The notes under the pieces are model-generated. The model ran no database searches. It was not told the DNA's origin and saw only the letters and a list, made by a program, of their open reading frames with translations. Source: Planctomycetota bacterium (lineage in GTDB: Bacteria; Planctomycetota; SZUA-567; H5-PLA8). Taken from it: a stretch of DNA of 64,000 nt. Where the stretch lies: contig JAOSKN010000001.1 in NCBI GenBank assembly GCA_027493525.1, forward strand, positions 62,001 through 126,000. The letters are read 5' to 3'. This document shows, piece by piece, positions 49,123 through 57,668 of this stretch (positions are counted from its first letter, which is position 1; each line of letters begins with the position of its first letter). The translations under genes and the position numbers were made by a program.

Positions 49123-50376
49123 ATGGCCGGACGCCGACAGAATAAGAAGGGAGAAGGTTCCCGCCCACAGGCCGCCAAGCGTGGCTCGACCGCACGCGGG
49201 CACGGCCGGCACCACCGCACGGGCGACGGCGCGCCCCGCGCCATCGCCAGCGGGCGGCAACGCACCGAAAAGGGCACGCGCGAACGCGGCTGGCGGCGCT
49301 TCGACGACGAACGGATCGAGAAAGCCGCGGCCTCCGAACGCCTCCAGGTGGGCGCGTCCAAGGAAACGCTCGAAGACGTCCAGGACGCCCAGGCCTACGG
49401 CGCGAAGCTGGAAGGCCTGGCGGCCGCCGGGATCGTCCTGGAAGTGCGGCGCGGCTCGTTCCTGGTCGAACTCACCCGGCCTCCCGAACTCCCCGCCGGC
49501 GCGGCCCCCTGCCCCGGGGTTCTGCGCGCCGAACCGCGCGGATTGATGCAGCACTTCGACCTGGGCCTCTCCAGCCTGGTCGCCGCCGGGGACGAAGTGG
49601 ATCTCATCGTGCCGCCGGTGATTGGAAACGACGAGGAATACGTCGCGGTGCTTACGCAGGTGCGGCCGCGCCGCACGGAGTTCCGCCGCCTGCATCCTTC
49701 GGGTCGCGCGATTCAGACCCTGGCCACCAACGTCGACCAGGTCGCGATCGTGGCCTCGGCGGCGGAGCCCCCGTTCCGGCCGGGCTTCGTGGACCGCGTG
49801 CTCTGCTGCGCCAGCGCCTGCGCGCTGCCGGCGCGGCTGGTCCTGAACAAGATCGACCTGGGCGTGGACGAGTCCGACCGGGAACTGCTCGACGTCTACC
49901 GCGGGCTCGGAGTAGACGTGTTCCTGACGAGCGCGATGACCTTCGAGGGGCTCGAAGGCCTGCGCGCGGCGCTGCTGGGGAAGCGCACGGTGCTGTGCGG
50001 GCATTCGGGCGTCGGCAAGTCGAGCCTCCTCGGCGCGCTCGCGCCGAACCTCGCGGAAGAGATCCGCGTGGGCGAGGTCTCGGGGACGACCTCCAAAGGC
50101 ACGCACACCACCACGCACGCGAAGCTCTACCGGCTGGGCGCGTTCGAGGTCATCGATACGCCGGGGGTGCGCGAATTCACGCCTGCCGATACCGATCGCC
50201 GCAACCTGTGGGGCTGGTTCCCGGAAATCGCCGCCCGGCAAGGCCACTGCGGCTTCAGCGACTGCACGCATACGGTCGAGGAGAAGTGCGCGGTCCTGCA
50301 AGCTGTCGAGGCCGGCGCGATTCACCCGCGGCGGCACGAGTCGTACGTGCGGATCTTCAAGACGCTGCCGGGCTAA
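49123..50376 (+). CDS. rsgA: Ribosome small-subunit biogenesis GTPase
   Basis: A 417-residue RsgA (YjeQ). It has a basic N-terminus (~60 residues, Gly/Arg/Lys-rich), an OB-fold region, and a circularly permuted GTPase: the NKIDL motif (VLNKIDLGVDES) precedes the P-loop GHSGVGKSSLL, and IDTPGVREF is the G3 element. The C-terminal zinc-binding domain has CGFSDCTHTVEEKCAV. ATG 49123 begins the protein but has no strong site; GTG alternatives upstream are not supported. RsgA releases from the 30S subunit late in maturation after GTP hydrolysis. The last 20 bases overlap the convergent repaired end of the cyclase gene. Confidence 0.9.
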   Translation: MAGRRQNKKGEGSRPQAAKRGSTARGHGRHHRTGDGAPRAIASGRQRTEKGTRERGWRRFDDERIEKAAASERLQVGASKETLEDVQDAQAYGAKLEGLAAAGIVLEVRRGSFLVELTRPPELPAGAAPCPGVLRAEPRGLMQHFDLGLSSLVAAGDEVDLIVPPVIGNDEEYVAVLTQVRPRRTEFRRLHPSGRAIQTLATNVDQVAIVASAAEPPFRPGFVDRVLCCASACALPARLVLNKIDLGVDESDRELLDVYRGLGVDVFLTSAMTFEGLEGLRAALLGKRTVLCGHSGVGKSSLLGALAPNLAEEIRVGEVSGTTSKGTHTTTHAKLYRLGAFEVIDTPGVREFTPADTDRRNLWGWFPEIAARQGHCGFSDCTHTVEEKCAVLQAVEAGAIHPRRHESYVRIFKTLPG

Positions 50377-52200
50377 ATTCGCCTGACTCCGCGACCCGGA
50401 ACCTCGTCCGGCACAGCGTCACCGGCTCCGCGAAGCCCCGCACTTCCGCCTTGAAGGTCTCGAGCTTCCGCCCTCGCTCTCAAGGCGCTCGCGCACGCCG
50501 CCCTGGGCCAGGAAGCCTTCCGAGCAGACCAGATCCCCGCCCTCGCTCTCCGACTGCACGCGCTGGGCGAAGTTCACGGTGCTGCCGAAGTAGTCCAGGT
50601 GCTCGTCGGCGGTCACGGCGATGCAGGCGCCGGCGTGGAGCCCGAGTTTCACGATCACGTCGGCCTCGCCCGCACGCAGCCGTTCGAGGAACTCCGCCTG
50701 AATCGCCAGGGCCGCGTCCAGCGCGTCGCGGGGGTTGAGGAAGACGGCCATCACCGCGTCGCCCATCGTCTTGACCACCGCGCCGTGCTTCTCGCGAATG
50801 TGCCGGCGCAGGATCACGAAGTGGTCGCGCACGAGCACGTAGGCCCGCGCGTCCCCGACGCGTTCGTAGAGCGCCGTCGAGCCTTTCAGGTCGGTGAATA
50901 GGAACGAGAGGCTGCGCAGCGCGAGTTCCTCTCCCGGCGCGAGGAATTCCCGGCTGAACAGGTCGCGAAAATCCTGAAGCGCGGTGACGAGCGCGGCCGT
51001 GGCGGCGCTGTCGGTCCAGCGGCTCTCTTCGAGGCGGACCAGGTGCTCCACGCCGTCGGTGTTGGCGAGTTCCAGCTTCACGCGGGGCCCGGCGACGGAG
51101 GGACCGGAGAGCCTGAGTTCCGAGCCGCTCAGCCCGGCGGAGAGCGTCCCCTCGGCCTCGCCCGGCAGCACGTCGAACTCGCGCGCGTGCTTCGTCTGCA
51201 TCGCGCGGAGCGTGTAGCGGCCGGGCGGCAACTCCAGGTCCACCGTGCGCGTCCCGCCCGCCGGGAGCCGCTGCTGGGCCCAGACGTGCGGGGAATTCAG
51301 GGGCCCGCCGAGGCAGAAAACTTCCGTGCGCGTCGCGCGGATCGCGGGGTGAACGGTGAAGCGGACTTCCACGAGCCGGTCCAGGTCGGCGCTGAAGCCC
51401 ATTTCGCAGTAGTCGCAGCGGCTCTGGCTGCGCAGCTCCTGCATGCGCGGGTACTCGTGCTTCGGGACGCGGCAACAGGGGCAGAGCACGTTCCAGGTCA
51501 TCTCGAGAAGCCCGGCGCGCGTGCCGAGCAGGAACAGGCGCAGCGTCTCGATCCGATCCGCGCGCCAGCGGTCGGCCAGTTCGAAGGGCCGCATGCCGCG
51601 GACGTCCTCGTCGGGCGCCGCGGCGAGGAATTCGCAGACGCGCGCGAGCGGCGCTTCGGGCGCGCCGAGTTCGAGCACGCGCCTGCGCGCGGCCTCCAGC
51701 GCCTCGGCGTCGAGCCTCACCTTGCCGGCGCGGCGCGGATACGGCGTGGCGAGTTCCTGGTTGAGGAACTTCGCGAACTGCTCGGTCGCGGCGCGAACCT
51801 GTTCGACGTTGCGGCTGATCCCGATCGTCGCGCCCATTTTGCCGATGAATCCGCGCGGCTCGACGTCGGCGTAGACCAGCACGCGCGTCTTGCCGGGCTC
51901 CTTTTCGTCGGGGGCAAGGCGCACGCCGGCGCGGACCGAATGGAACGGGCCCTTGTTGAATTCGCGCTGCACCACGTACTCCTGGGGCGCGGTCCATTCG
52001 AAAGGATGCTCGACCCACTCCAGTTCCTGCCCGAAGGCCGAGGCCCGCGCGAGGATGCGCGTGCGCCCCTCCGAGGCCTGCTGGACGGCGTACGCGACGG
52101 AGGGCAGGCCAATCTCGCGATTGAGGCTGTCCGTGTTGGCGATCAGCTTCCAGATCGCCTCGGGGCGCGCCGGGACGGTGAACTGGCGTTCGAAACGCAT
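50357..52200 (-). CDS. Class III adenylate/guanylate cyclase with SRPBCC-like and zinc-ribbon domains, one frame break
   Basis: About 614 residues when repaired. Order: N-terminal SRPBCC-like domain (residues ~1-160; RFERQFTVPARPEAIWKLIA), a central DUF5939-like region with a zinc ribbon (CPCCRVPKHEYP ... CDYCEMGFSADL), then a class III cyclase catalytic domain (residues ~410-580; LSFLFTDLKGSTALYERVGD, GAVVKTMGDAVMAVF). The two metal Asp residues are present. The last base pairs are altered: adding one base at 50468-50469 gives the expected end GKLETFKAEVRGFAEPVTLC and a stop at 50357, overlapping rsgA. It makes a cyclic nucleotide, type undecided. The start ATG 52200 (MRFERQFTVP) is clear. 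A stand-alone cyclic-nucleotide-binding protein exists at 18800. Confidence 0.8.
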
Positions 52201-52291
52201 GGCGCAAGGATAGCTCCCGCCGAGCGCCGGGCAAACCCCGTCGCCGCAGTCCGCACTTGCCGCCGCCGCGCGGCGGGAGAAACTCCACGGC

Positions 52292-53098
52292 ATGGCTTCC
52301 CGCATTCACCCGACCGCGCTCGTCGATCCCGCCGCCGAACTCGGCGCGGACGTGGAACTCGGACCCTACGCGGTCGTCGAGGCCGGCGCGCGGCTGGGCC
52401 GCGGCGTGCGGCTCTGGGCGCAGGCGTACGTCTGCGCCGGCGCGGAACTGGGCGACGAATGCCAGGTCCACATGGGCGCGGTCGTGGGGCACCTCCCGCA
52501 GGACCGGGCGTACAAGGGCGAGCCCACCCGCGCGACGATCGGCCCGCGCACCATCGTCCGCGAGAACGTCACCATCCACCGTTCCACCGGCGAAGGCACC
52601 GAGACGCGCGTCGGCGCGGACTGCTTCCTGATGGCCGGCAGCCACGTCGCGCACAACTGCATGCTCGGCGACCGCGTCATGCTGGCCAACGGCGCGCAAC
52701 TGGCCGGTCACGTCCAGATCGGGAACGGCGCGATCGTGAGCGGGAACGTGGTCATCCACCAGTTCGTCCGGGTCGGGCGGCTGGCGATCCTTTCGGGCGG
52801 CTCGCGCTTCGGAATGGACGTTCCGCCCTACCTGATTGGCGACGGCACCAACGCCGTCACGAGCCTCAACAGCGTCGGCCTGCGCCGCAGCCCGGACCTG
52901 ACGCCGCAGGACCGCAGCCAGCTCAAGGAGGCCTATCGCGTCCTGTATCGCAGCGAGCTGGACTTGCCGCAGGCGCTGGAGCGGCTCCGGGCCGAGTTCG
53001 ACGCCCCGGCGGTGCGGCTCTGGGTGGAATTCCTCTCCAACCCCAGCCCGCGCGGCTTCTGCCGGCACAAGCCGTCGCGGCGGCACGGTTCGGAATGA
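52292..53098 (+). CDS. lpxA: UDP-N-acetylglucosamine acyltransferase
   Basis: A 268-residue left-handed beta-helix enzyme. Hexapeptide turns fill residues ~5-190 (IHPTALVDPAAELGADVELG, IGPRTIVRENVTIHRSTGEG, HVAHNCMLGDRVMLANGAQL, HQFVRVGRLAILSGGSRFG). The catalytic His in SHVAHNCMLGD is present, and a helical C-terminal tail follows. LpxA transfers an acyl chain from acyl-ACP to UDP-GlcNAc, the first step of lipid A synthesis, so this organism makes, or can make, lipopolysaccharide. No lpxB, lpxC, lpxD or fabZ is adjacent. It starts at ATG 52292. The gene is divergent from the cyclase. Confidence 0.9.
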   Translation: MASRIHPTALVDPAAELGADVELGPYAVVEAGARLGRGVRLWAQAYVCAGAELGDECQVHMGAVVGHLPQDRAYKGEPTRATIGPRTIVRENVTIHRSTGEGTETRVGADCFLMAGSHVAHNCMLGDRVMLANGAQLAGHVQIGNGAIVSGNVVIHQFVRVGRLAILSGGSRFGMDVPPYLIGDGTNAVTSLNSVGLRRSPDLTPQDRSQLKEAYRVLYRSELDLPQALERLRAEFDAPAVRLWVEFLSNPSPRGFCRHKPSRRHGSE

Positions 53099-53150
53099 CC
53101 CTGCGGAATCCGCCGCCCTTCCAAGGTGCGCTCGAAAGCCGCTCCGCGCG

Positions 53151-53178
53151 TTGCTGAATACCCGATACGGCCTATAAT
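53151..53178 (+). promoter_or_regulatory. Putative promoter of the composite pilin-domain gene
   Basis: TATAAT (53173-53178) is a perfect -10 box; a weak -35 (TTGCTG, 53151-53156) sits 16 bases upstream. The leader to ATG 53241 is about 60 bases and has the AAGGAG ribosome-binding site near its end. Confidence 0.45.
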
Positions 53179-53240
53179 GCCCCGCATAACGAGGTTCGCA
53201 TCCCATCGCGTTTCCACATGCTTCCACAAGGAGTCCGTTC

Positions 53241-56174
53241 ATGAACGTCCGCCACCGCACTGGGCCGGGAGCGCTCTGCGTCCTGGCGCTGCTGCTCACG
53301 CCTGGGTTCGCGCGCGCGGGGGATGCCGCGGCGGAGAAGCTGCTGCCCGCCGACACGGTCCTCGCCTTGGTGCTGCCCGACCTGGGCGCCGCTCGGGACG
53401 CGGCGTCGAAGACGAAACTCGGCGAGATGTACGCGCAGCCCGAGATGCAGGCGTTTCTCAAGCCGATCATGGACGAACTGCGCAAGCAGTACGCCGTGCA
53501 GACCGACCGCGTGCCGATGCTCCCCGCGCTGGCGGACCTCGATTCGGGGCTCTTCAGCGGCGAGGTGGCGCTCGGGATTTACCCGCGCCCGGGCCAGCCG
53601 ATTCCGGCCGGGCTGCTGGCCACGATCAAGCCCAGGGACGTGGAGGCGTTCAAGCGCCTGATCCCGCCGCCGTTCGCGGAGCAGTTGCTCGCGGGCACGC
53701 CGATGCCGCTGGGTCCGCCGCAGGCGGCGCCGTCGGTGGTCTTCGCGCGCGACCGGTTGATCCTGGCGTTTCCCGCCGAAGACCTCGAAACGATCCTGCG
53801 CCGCGCCGGGGACGCGGCGCCCGCCCCGGATACGCTCGCCGCATCCGCCGCCTTCAAGGGCCTGCGCGAACCGCTGGGCGCGGCCGCGGGCTGGTTCTAC
53901 GCGTCGCCGAAGGGCCTGCTTAACCTCGCCTTCACCGCCACGCCCCTGGCCGCCGACCGCGACGCCAAACAGGTCCGTCAGGTCCTGGGCGCGCTGGGCG
54001 TCGAAGGCTGGACCGGCCTGGGCGTCGCGCTGGGCTTCGGTGAGCGCGGTCCCGAGCTGCGCGCCTGCATTCAGATGGAAAAGGCCGGCGAAGGGCTCTG
54101 CGCGCTCACGGCCGCGCCCGAAAGCGTCGGCGCCGAAGGTTTCCGGATCGCCGAGAAGAACGCGCCGTACGTCTGCGTCTCGCACTTTCACTGCGACCGG
54201 GTGCTGCCGCTGCTGCGCGCGTGCCTCGCCGCCGCGAGCCCGGACTTCGGCGACGCCTTCGACGGCGTGCTGGGCATGGTCAACAACACGCTCGGCTTCG
54301 ACCTGCAGGCGGACCTGCTGGCGAACCTGGGCAGCGAAGTCGTCACCGCCCAGACCGAGATCGACACCGGCACGCCGCTCTCGCTGACCCCGGGCATGGT
54401 CATGTCCATGCCGGTCAAGAACGCGGCCAAGGTCGAGGAGTGCCTGACCAAGTTCGGCCAGGCGCTGGAGAACCTGCCCTACGAGGCGCTCCGGCACCTG
54501 AAGCTCAAGCCGCTTCAACACAAGCAGCACACGCTCCGCTACGTCAGCGGGATGGTCTTCGCAGGACCGGGCGCCTTTGCGCTGGTGGACAACCGGCTCA
54601 TCGTGGGCACTACGATCAACGCGCTCCGCCGCGGGCTGGATCAGCTTGAACGCAAGGAGACCGTGCTCGAACACGCGGACTTCCAGGCGACGGTGGCGAG
54701 ACTGAGCGGCAAGCCCTTCGATCCGGCGCGCCTGCCGGCGTGCTTCGCGTACGCGATCGACCAGGGCCGCGGGACGGGCAGCCTGCTTCTGACCGGGCTG
54801 GGCGTCACGGCGCTGGCCGGTCCCGTCGCCGGCCTGGCCGAATTGCCCGGCGGGCCGCCTAAGAACCCCGGCGCCCCGGCGCCCGCCGCCGACCTCGCGG
54901 CCAACGAAGCGGCCGCGATCGCCGCGTGCATGACTTACGCCGAGGCGCAGGACATTTACCGGCGCACGGATTACGACGGCGACGGCGTGCTCGAATACGC
55001 GCAAGCGTTCAAGGGCCAGCATAGCCTCTACGAATTCACCGCGGGCCAGGGCGACCTGACGCTGATCGACAAGGCCATGGCCGACGCCGAAGGCCCGCCG
55101 GCCGCCGGCGGGGCCGCGAAGGCCGGATACCGCTTCCGGGTCCTCAAGGGGCAGGGCGAGCACGCGCCCGGCGGCGCGCGCTCCTACGTCGTCAACGGCA
55201 ACATGACCGTCGGCTACGCGCTGCTGGCGTACCCCGCCGAATACGGCAAGACCGGCAAGCGCAGCTTCGTGATCAACAACACGGGCACCGTCCACGGCAA
55301 GGACCTGGGCGACCAGACCGCCGAACTCGCCGCGAAGCTCGACGCCTACGACCCCGATCAGGCCTGGGAAGCCGTCGAGGACCTGGGCGGGATGCAGGAG
55401 ATGGAACGCCTCGACCCCTTCGATCCCTTCGCCCGCAATCCGTCGCTGAAGGTCGCCATGGAGATCCTGCAGTCCATCGACCTGGGCCTCTGGCCCGACG
55501 AGGGCTTCTTCCGCAAGTACAACCGCCCCACCGGCGCGATCGCCATTCCGCACGGGAACGGCTATCTCTGGCACTCCGAACTGCCCATGCCGGGCCCGGC
55601 GCACCGCGGGGACGTCTCGGTGCTGACGGTCACCGCCGTCACGGCCATCGTCGCGGCCATCGCGATCCCGAACCTGCTGCGCAGCCGCATGGCCGCCAAC
55701 GAATCCGCCGCCATCGCCGCCTGTAAGACCTACGCCGAGGCGCAGGACATCTTCCGCCGCACCGACTACGACAACGACGGCATCCTGGAATACGCGCAGG
55801 GCATCACCGGCGCGCACAGCCTCTACGAAATCCAGGCCGGGCAGGGCGACCTGACGCTCGTGGACGGCGCCTTCGCGCGCGCCTCGGCCGATGCCGGCTT
55901 CGTGGCGCCCAAGGCCGGCTACTACTTCAAAGTGCTCAAGGGCCAGGGACCCGACGCTCCCGGCGGCCGCAAGAGCTACGTAATCAACGGCAACATGACC
56001 ATCGGCTACGCCATCGTGGCCTGGCCCGCCACGTACGACAACTCGGGCCGCAACACGTTTCTCATCAACAACACCGGCACCGTGTATCAGAAGGATATGG
56101 GACATGAGACCGCGCAGATCGTCCAGGATATGACCGAGTACAACCCGGATCAGACCTGGGTGGTGGCGGAATAG
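53241..56174 (+). CDS. Exported composite protein: DUF3352-like head with two pilin-head-like modules
   Basis: A 977-residue protein. A signal peptide (GALCVLALLLTPGFARAG) leads a DUF3352-like region (residues ~25-540; KLLPADTVLALVLPDLGAAR, PGAFALVDNRLIVGTTINAL). Two copies of a pilin-head-like module follow, at ~550-690 and ~795-977. Each has an NE-x-AAIAAC-x-TYAEAQDI helix, TDYD-x-DG-(V/I)-LEYAQ, GQGDLTL(I/V)D, GY-x-F-(R/K)-VLKGQG, SYV(V/I)NGNMT(V/I)GYA and NNTGTV. The second copy retains a pilin-type hydrophobic helix, AIVAAIAIPNLLRSRMAANE, but has no prepilin leader or Glu5. The first copy has only a degenerate hydrophobic stretch. AAGGAG lies near ATG 53241. This looks like pilin modules captured by a non-pilin protein. 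Function unknown. Confidence 0.75.
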   Translation: MNVRHRTGPGALCVLALLLTPGFARAGDAAAEKLLPADTVLALVLPDLGAARDAASKTKLGEMYAQPEMQAFLKPIMDELRKQYAVQTDRVPMLPALADLDSGLFSGEVALGIYPRPGQPIPAGLLATIKPRDVEAFKRLIPPPFAEQLLAGTPMPLGPPQAAPSVVFARDRLILAFPAEDLETILRRAGDAAPAPDTLAASAAFKGLREPLGAAAGWFYASPKGLLNLAFTATPLAADRDAKQVRQVLGALGVEGWTGLGVALGFGERGPELRACIQMEKAGEGLCALTAAPESVGAEGFRIAEKNAPYVCVSHFHCDRVLPLLRACLAAASPDFGDAFDGVLGMVNNTLGFDLQADLLANLGSEVVTAQTEIDTGTPLSLTPGMVMSMPVKNAAKVEECLTKFGQALENLPYEALRHLKLKPLQHKQHTLRYVSGMVFAGPGAFALVDNRLIVGTTINALRRGLDQLERKETVLEHADFQATVARLSGKPFDPARLPACFAYAIDQGRGTGSLLLTGLGVTALAGPVAGLAELPGGPPKNPGAPAPAADLAANEAAAIAACMTYAEAQDIYRRTDYDGDGVLEYAQAFKGQHSLYEFTAGQGDLTLIDKAMADAEGPPAAGGAAKAGYRFRVLKGQGEHAPGGARSYVVNGNMTVGYALLAYPAEYGKTGKRSFVINNTGTVHGKDLGDQTAELAAKLDAYDPDQAWEAVEDLGGMQEMERLDPFDPFARNPSLKVAMEILQSIDLGLWPDEGFFRKYNRPTGAIAIPHGNGYLWHSELPMPGPAHRGDVSVLTVTAVTAIVAAIAIPNLLRSRMAANESAAIAACKTYAEAQDIFRRTDYDNDGILEYAQGITGAHSLYEIQAGQGDLTLVDGAFARASADAGFVAPKAGYYFKVLKGQGPDAPGGRKSYVINGNMTIGYAIVAWPATYDNSGRNTFLINNTGTVYQKDMGHETAQIVQDMTEYNPDQTWVVAE

Positions 56175-56207
56175 GGCCGTGAGCGGTTACGGTTCACCGA
56201 ATGCCGA

Positions 56208-57539
56208 TCATTTGAATTGCGGGAGCCAAGGCTTCGTCGCTTCGACCATCTTTTCGAGCATCGCGCGGGCGTCGCCGGGCTTGCGGATGAGCGGGTCGGT
56301 GGCAAGCAGCCTGACGGCATACTCGAAGTCGCCGCTTAACGCCGCGTCGATGGAGCCTTCCTGGCGCAGGACATGCGGGCGGATCACGGCCTCGAGTTGC
56401 CGGGGCAGCGGCTCGCCGACGACCTGCGGATGCACGCCCAGCCGGTCCACGCGGCAGAGGGTCTCGACGTTGGCGCGGGCGGGAAGTTCGGCGATTTGAC
56501 CGGCGTTCTCAACGTTGAGCGTCGTCAGCAGGTCGCCGCGGCCTTCCAGCGCATCGACCATCTGGATCACCGGCGCATGGGTCGCCCCGACGGCCAGTTC
56601 GCGCCGGCCCGCGGCCATCTCGCGGACGCGCGCGCGGGCGTTCTCGCGCCTGGCGATCCGGTCGTCCACGCGTGTGCGCACGATCCCGTACCGTTCCATC
56701 GCCTCCGGCGAAGTCAGGAAGGTCCCGAAGAATTCGACCAGGTGGCGGTCCCCAATGCCCGGCAGGACGCCCAGTTCGCGCCAGAGCGCGAAGCCGGCGC
56801 GCGTGCCCACCTTCACGTTCAGGTGCCCGTCGGCGCTGGGCGCGACGTCGGTTTCCTTGAGGTCCGCCGAACAGAGCCCGCGTTCACGGAGCAGTTCGCG
56901 GCCGTCCCGCCCCCGCACCTTGAAGCGCAGCAGCCAAGGGCAATGATCGATGCCGGCCGTGACGAACTGCACGTCCCGGCCGGGCTCCTCGCCCAGCAGG
57001 CGCGTCAGGTACTCGACATGCTCGACGACGCCCTGGCAGAGGCCGGCCGCGCGAATCCTGGTTTCCCGCGTCACGGCGCGCGTGAGGGTCGAGAGCGGGT
57101 TGGTGAGATTCAGCAGCCACGCGCCGGGACAATAGCGCTCCATCCGGCGCGCGAGGTCCACCACCACCGGGACATTGCGCAACGCCCGGCACAGCCCACC
57201 GGGCCCCACGGTATCGCCCACCGTCTGCCAGATGCCGTAGGCCTCGGGGATCTCCACGTCGGCGCGCATCGCCTCCATGCCGCCCACGGTGATGATGAGG
57301 CAGACGTAATCGGCGCCGTCGAGCGCCGCGGCCAGGTCCGTCGTCGCGCCGATTTCAATGGGGCTGCGCTGCTCGGTCTTGAGCTTCAACGCCAGTCCGT
57401 GCAGATCCTCGAGCGCGTCAGCGTCCAAGTCCATCAGGATCACGCGATCCTCGCGGCAGGTCGGGGTCTGGAACAGCCGTCCGAGCATGGAGGGCATCCA
57501 GTTGTAGCTGCCGCCGCCGACAAAGACGATCTTGGCCAT
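56208..57539 (-). CDS. Glycoside hydrolase family 4 (NAD- and Mn-dependent)
   Basis: A 443-residue GH4 enzyme (alpha-galactosidase/alpha-glucosidase/6-phospho-glucosidase type). N-terminal NAD site: KIVFVGGGSYNWMPSM; then ILMDLDADALEDL, DYVCLIITVGGMEAM, LLNLTNPLSTLTRAVT and the metal-site LCQGVVEH with Cys, and AGIDHCPWLL with His. GH4 enzymes use an unusual redox-elimination mechanism. It has GGGAGG six bases before ATG 57539. Substrate class (phosphorylated or free sugar; alpha or beta) cannot be told from the sequence. It lies downstream of the Rieske gene on the same strand, with a hairpin between. Confidence 0.85.
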   Translation of the reverse strand: MAKIVFVGGGSYNWMPSMLGRLFQTPTCREDRVILMDLDADALEDLHGLALKLKTEQRSPIEIGATTDLAAALDGADYVCLIITVGGMEAMRADVEIPEAYGIWQTVGDTVGPGGLCRALRNVPVVVDLARRMERYCPGAWLLNLTNPLSTLTRAVTRETRIRAAGLCQGVVEHVEYLTRLLGEEPGRDVQFVTAGIDHCPWLLRFKVRGRDGRELLRERGLCSADLKETDVAPSADGHLNVKVGTRAGFALWRELGVLPGIGDRHLVEFFGTFLTSPEAMERYGIVRTRVDDRIARRENARARVREMAAGRRELAVGATHAPVIQMVDALEGRGDLLTTLNVENAGQIAELPARANVETLCRVDRLGVHPQVVGEPLPRQLEAVIRPHVLRQEGSIDAALSGDFEYAVRLLATDPLIRKPGDARAMLEKMVEATKPWLPQFK

Positions 57540-57622
57540 GAGGAGCCTCCCGAATGCGATTCGTGAAAACGGCCCGGCGACCGGGCAGGCCTTCAGATTC
57601 CCGTTGCTTCGCCCGATACGTC

Positions 57623-57657
57623 TTGCGTTGCACGCTGCGGATCCGCCCGCAACGCAA
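57623..57657. repeat. Nine-base inverted repeat between the Rieske and GH4 genes
   Basis: TTGCGTTGC (57623-57631) and GCAACGCAA (57649-57657) with a 17-base spacer that contains a nested CGGATCCG palindrome. It lies in the 129-bp gap between the Rieske stop (57669) and the GH4 start (57539). Without a T-run it may be an mRNA-stabilising hairpin, a rho-dependent attenuator, or an operator. Confidence 0.5.
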
Positions 57658-57668
57658 CCTGGAACGCC

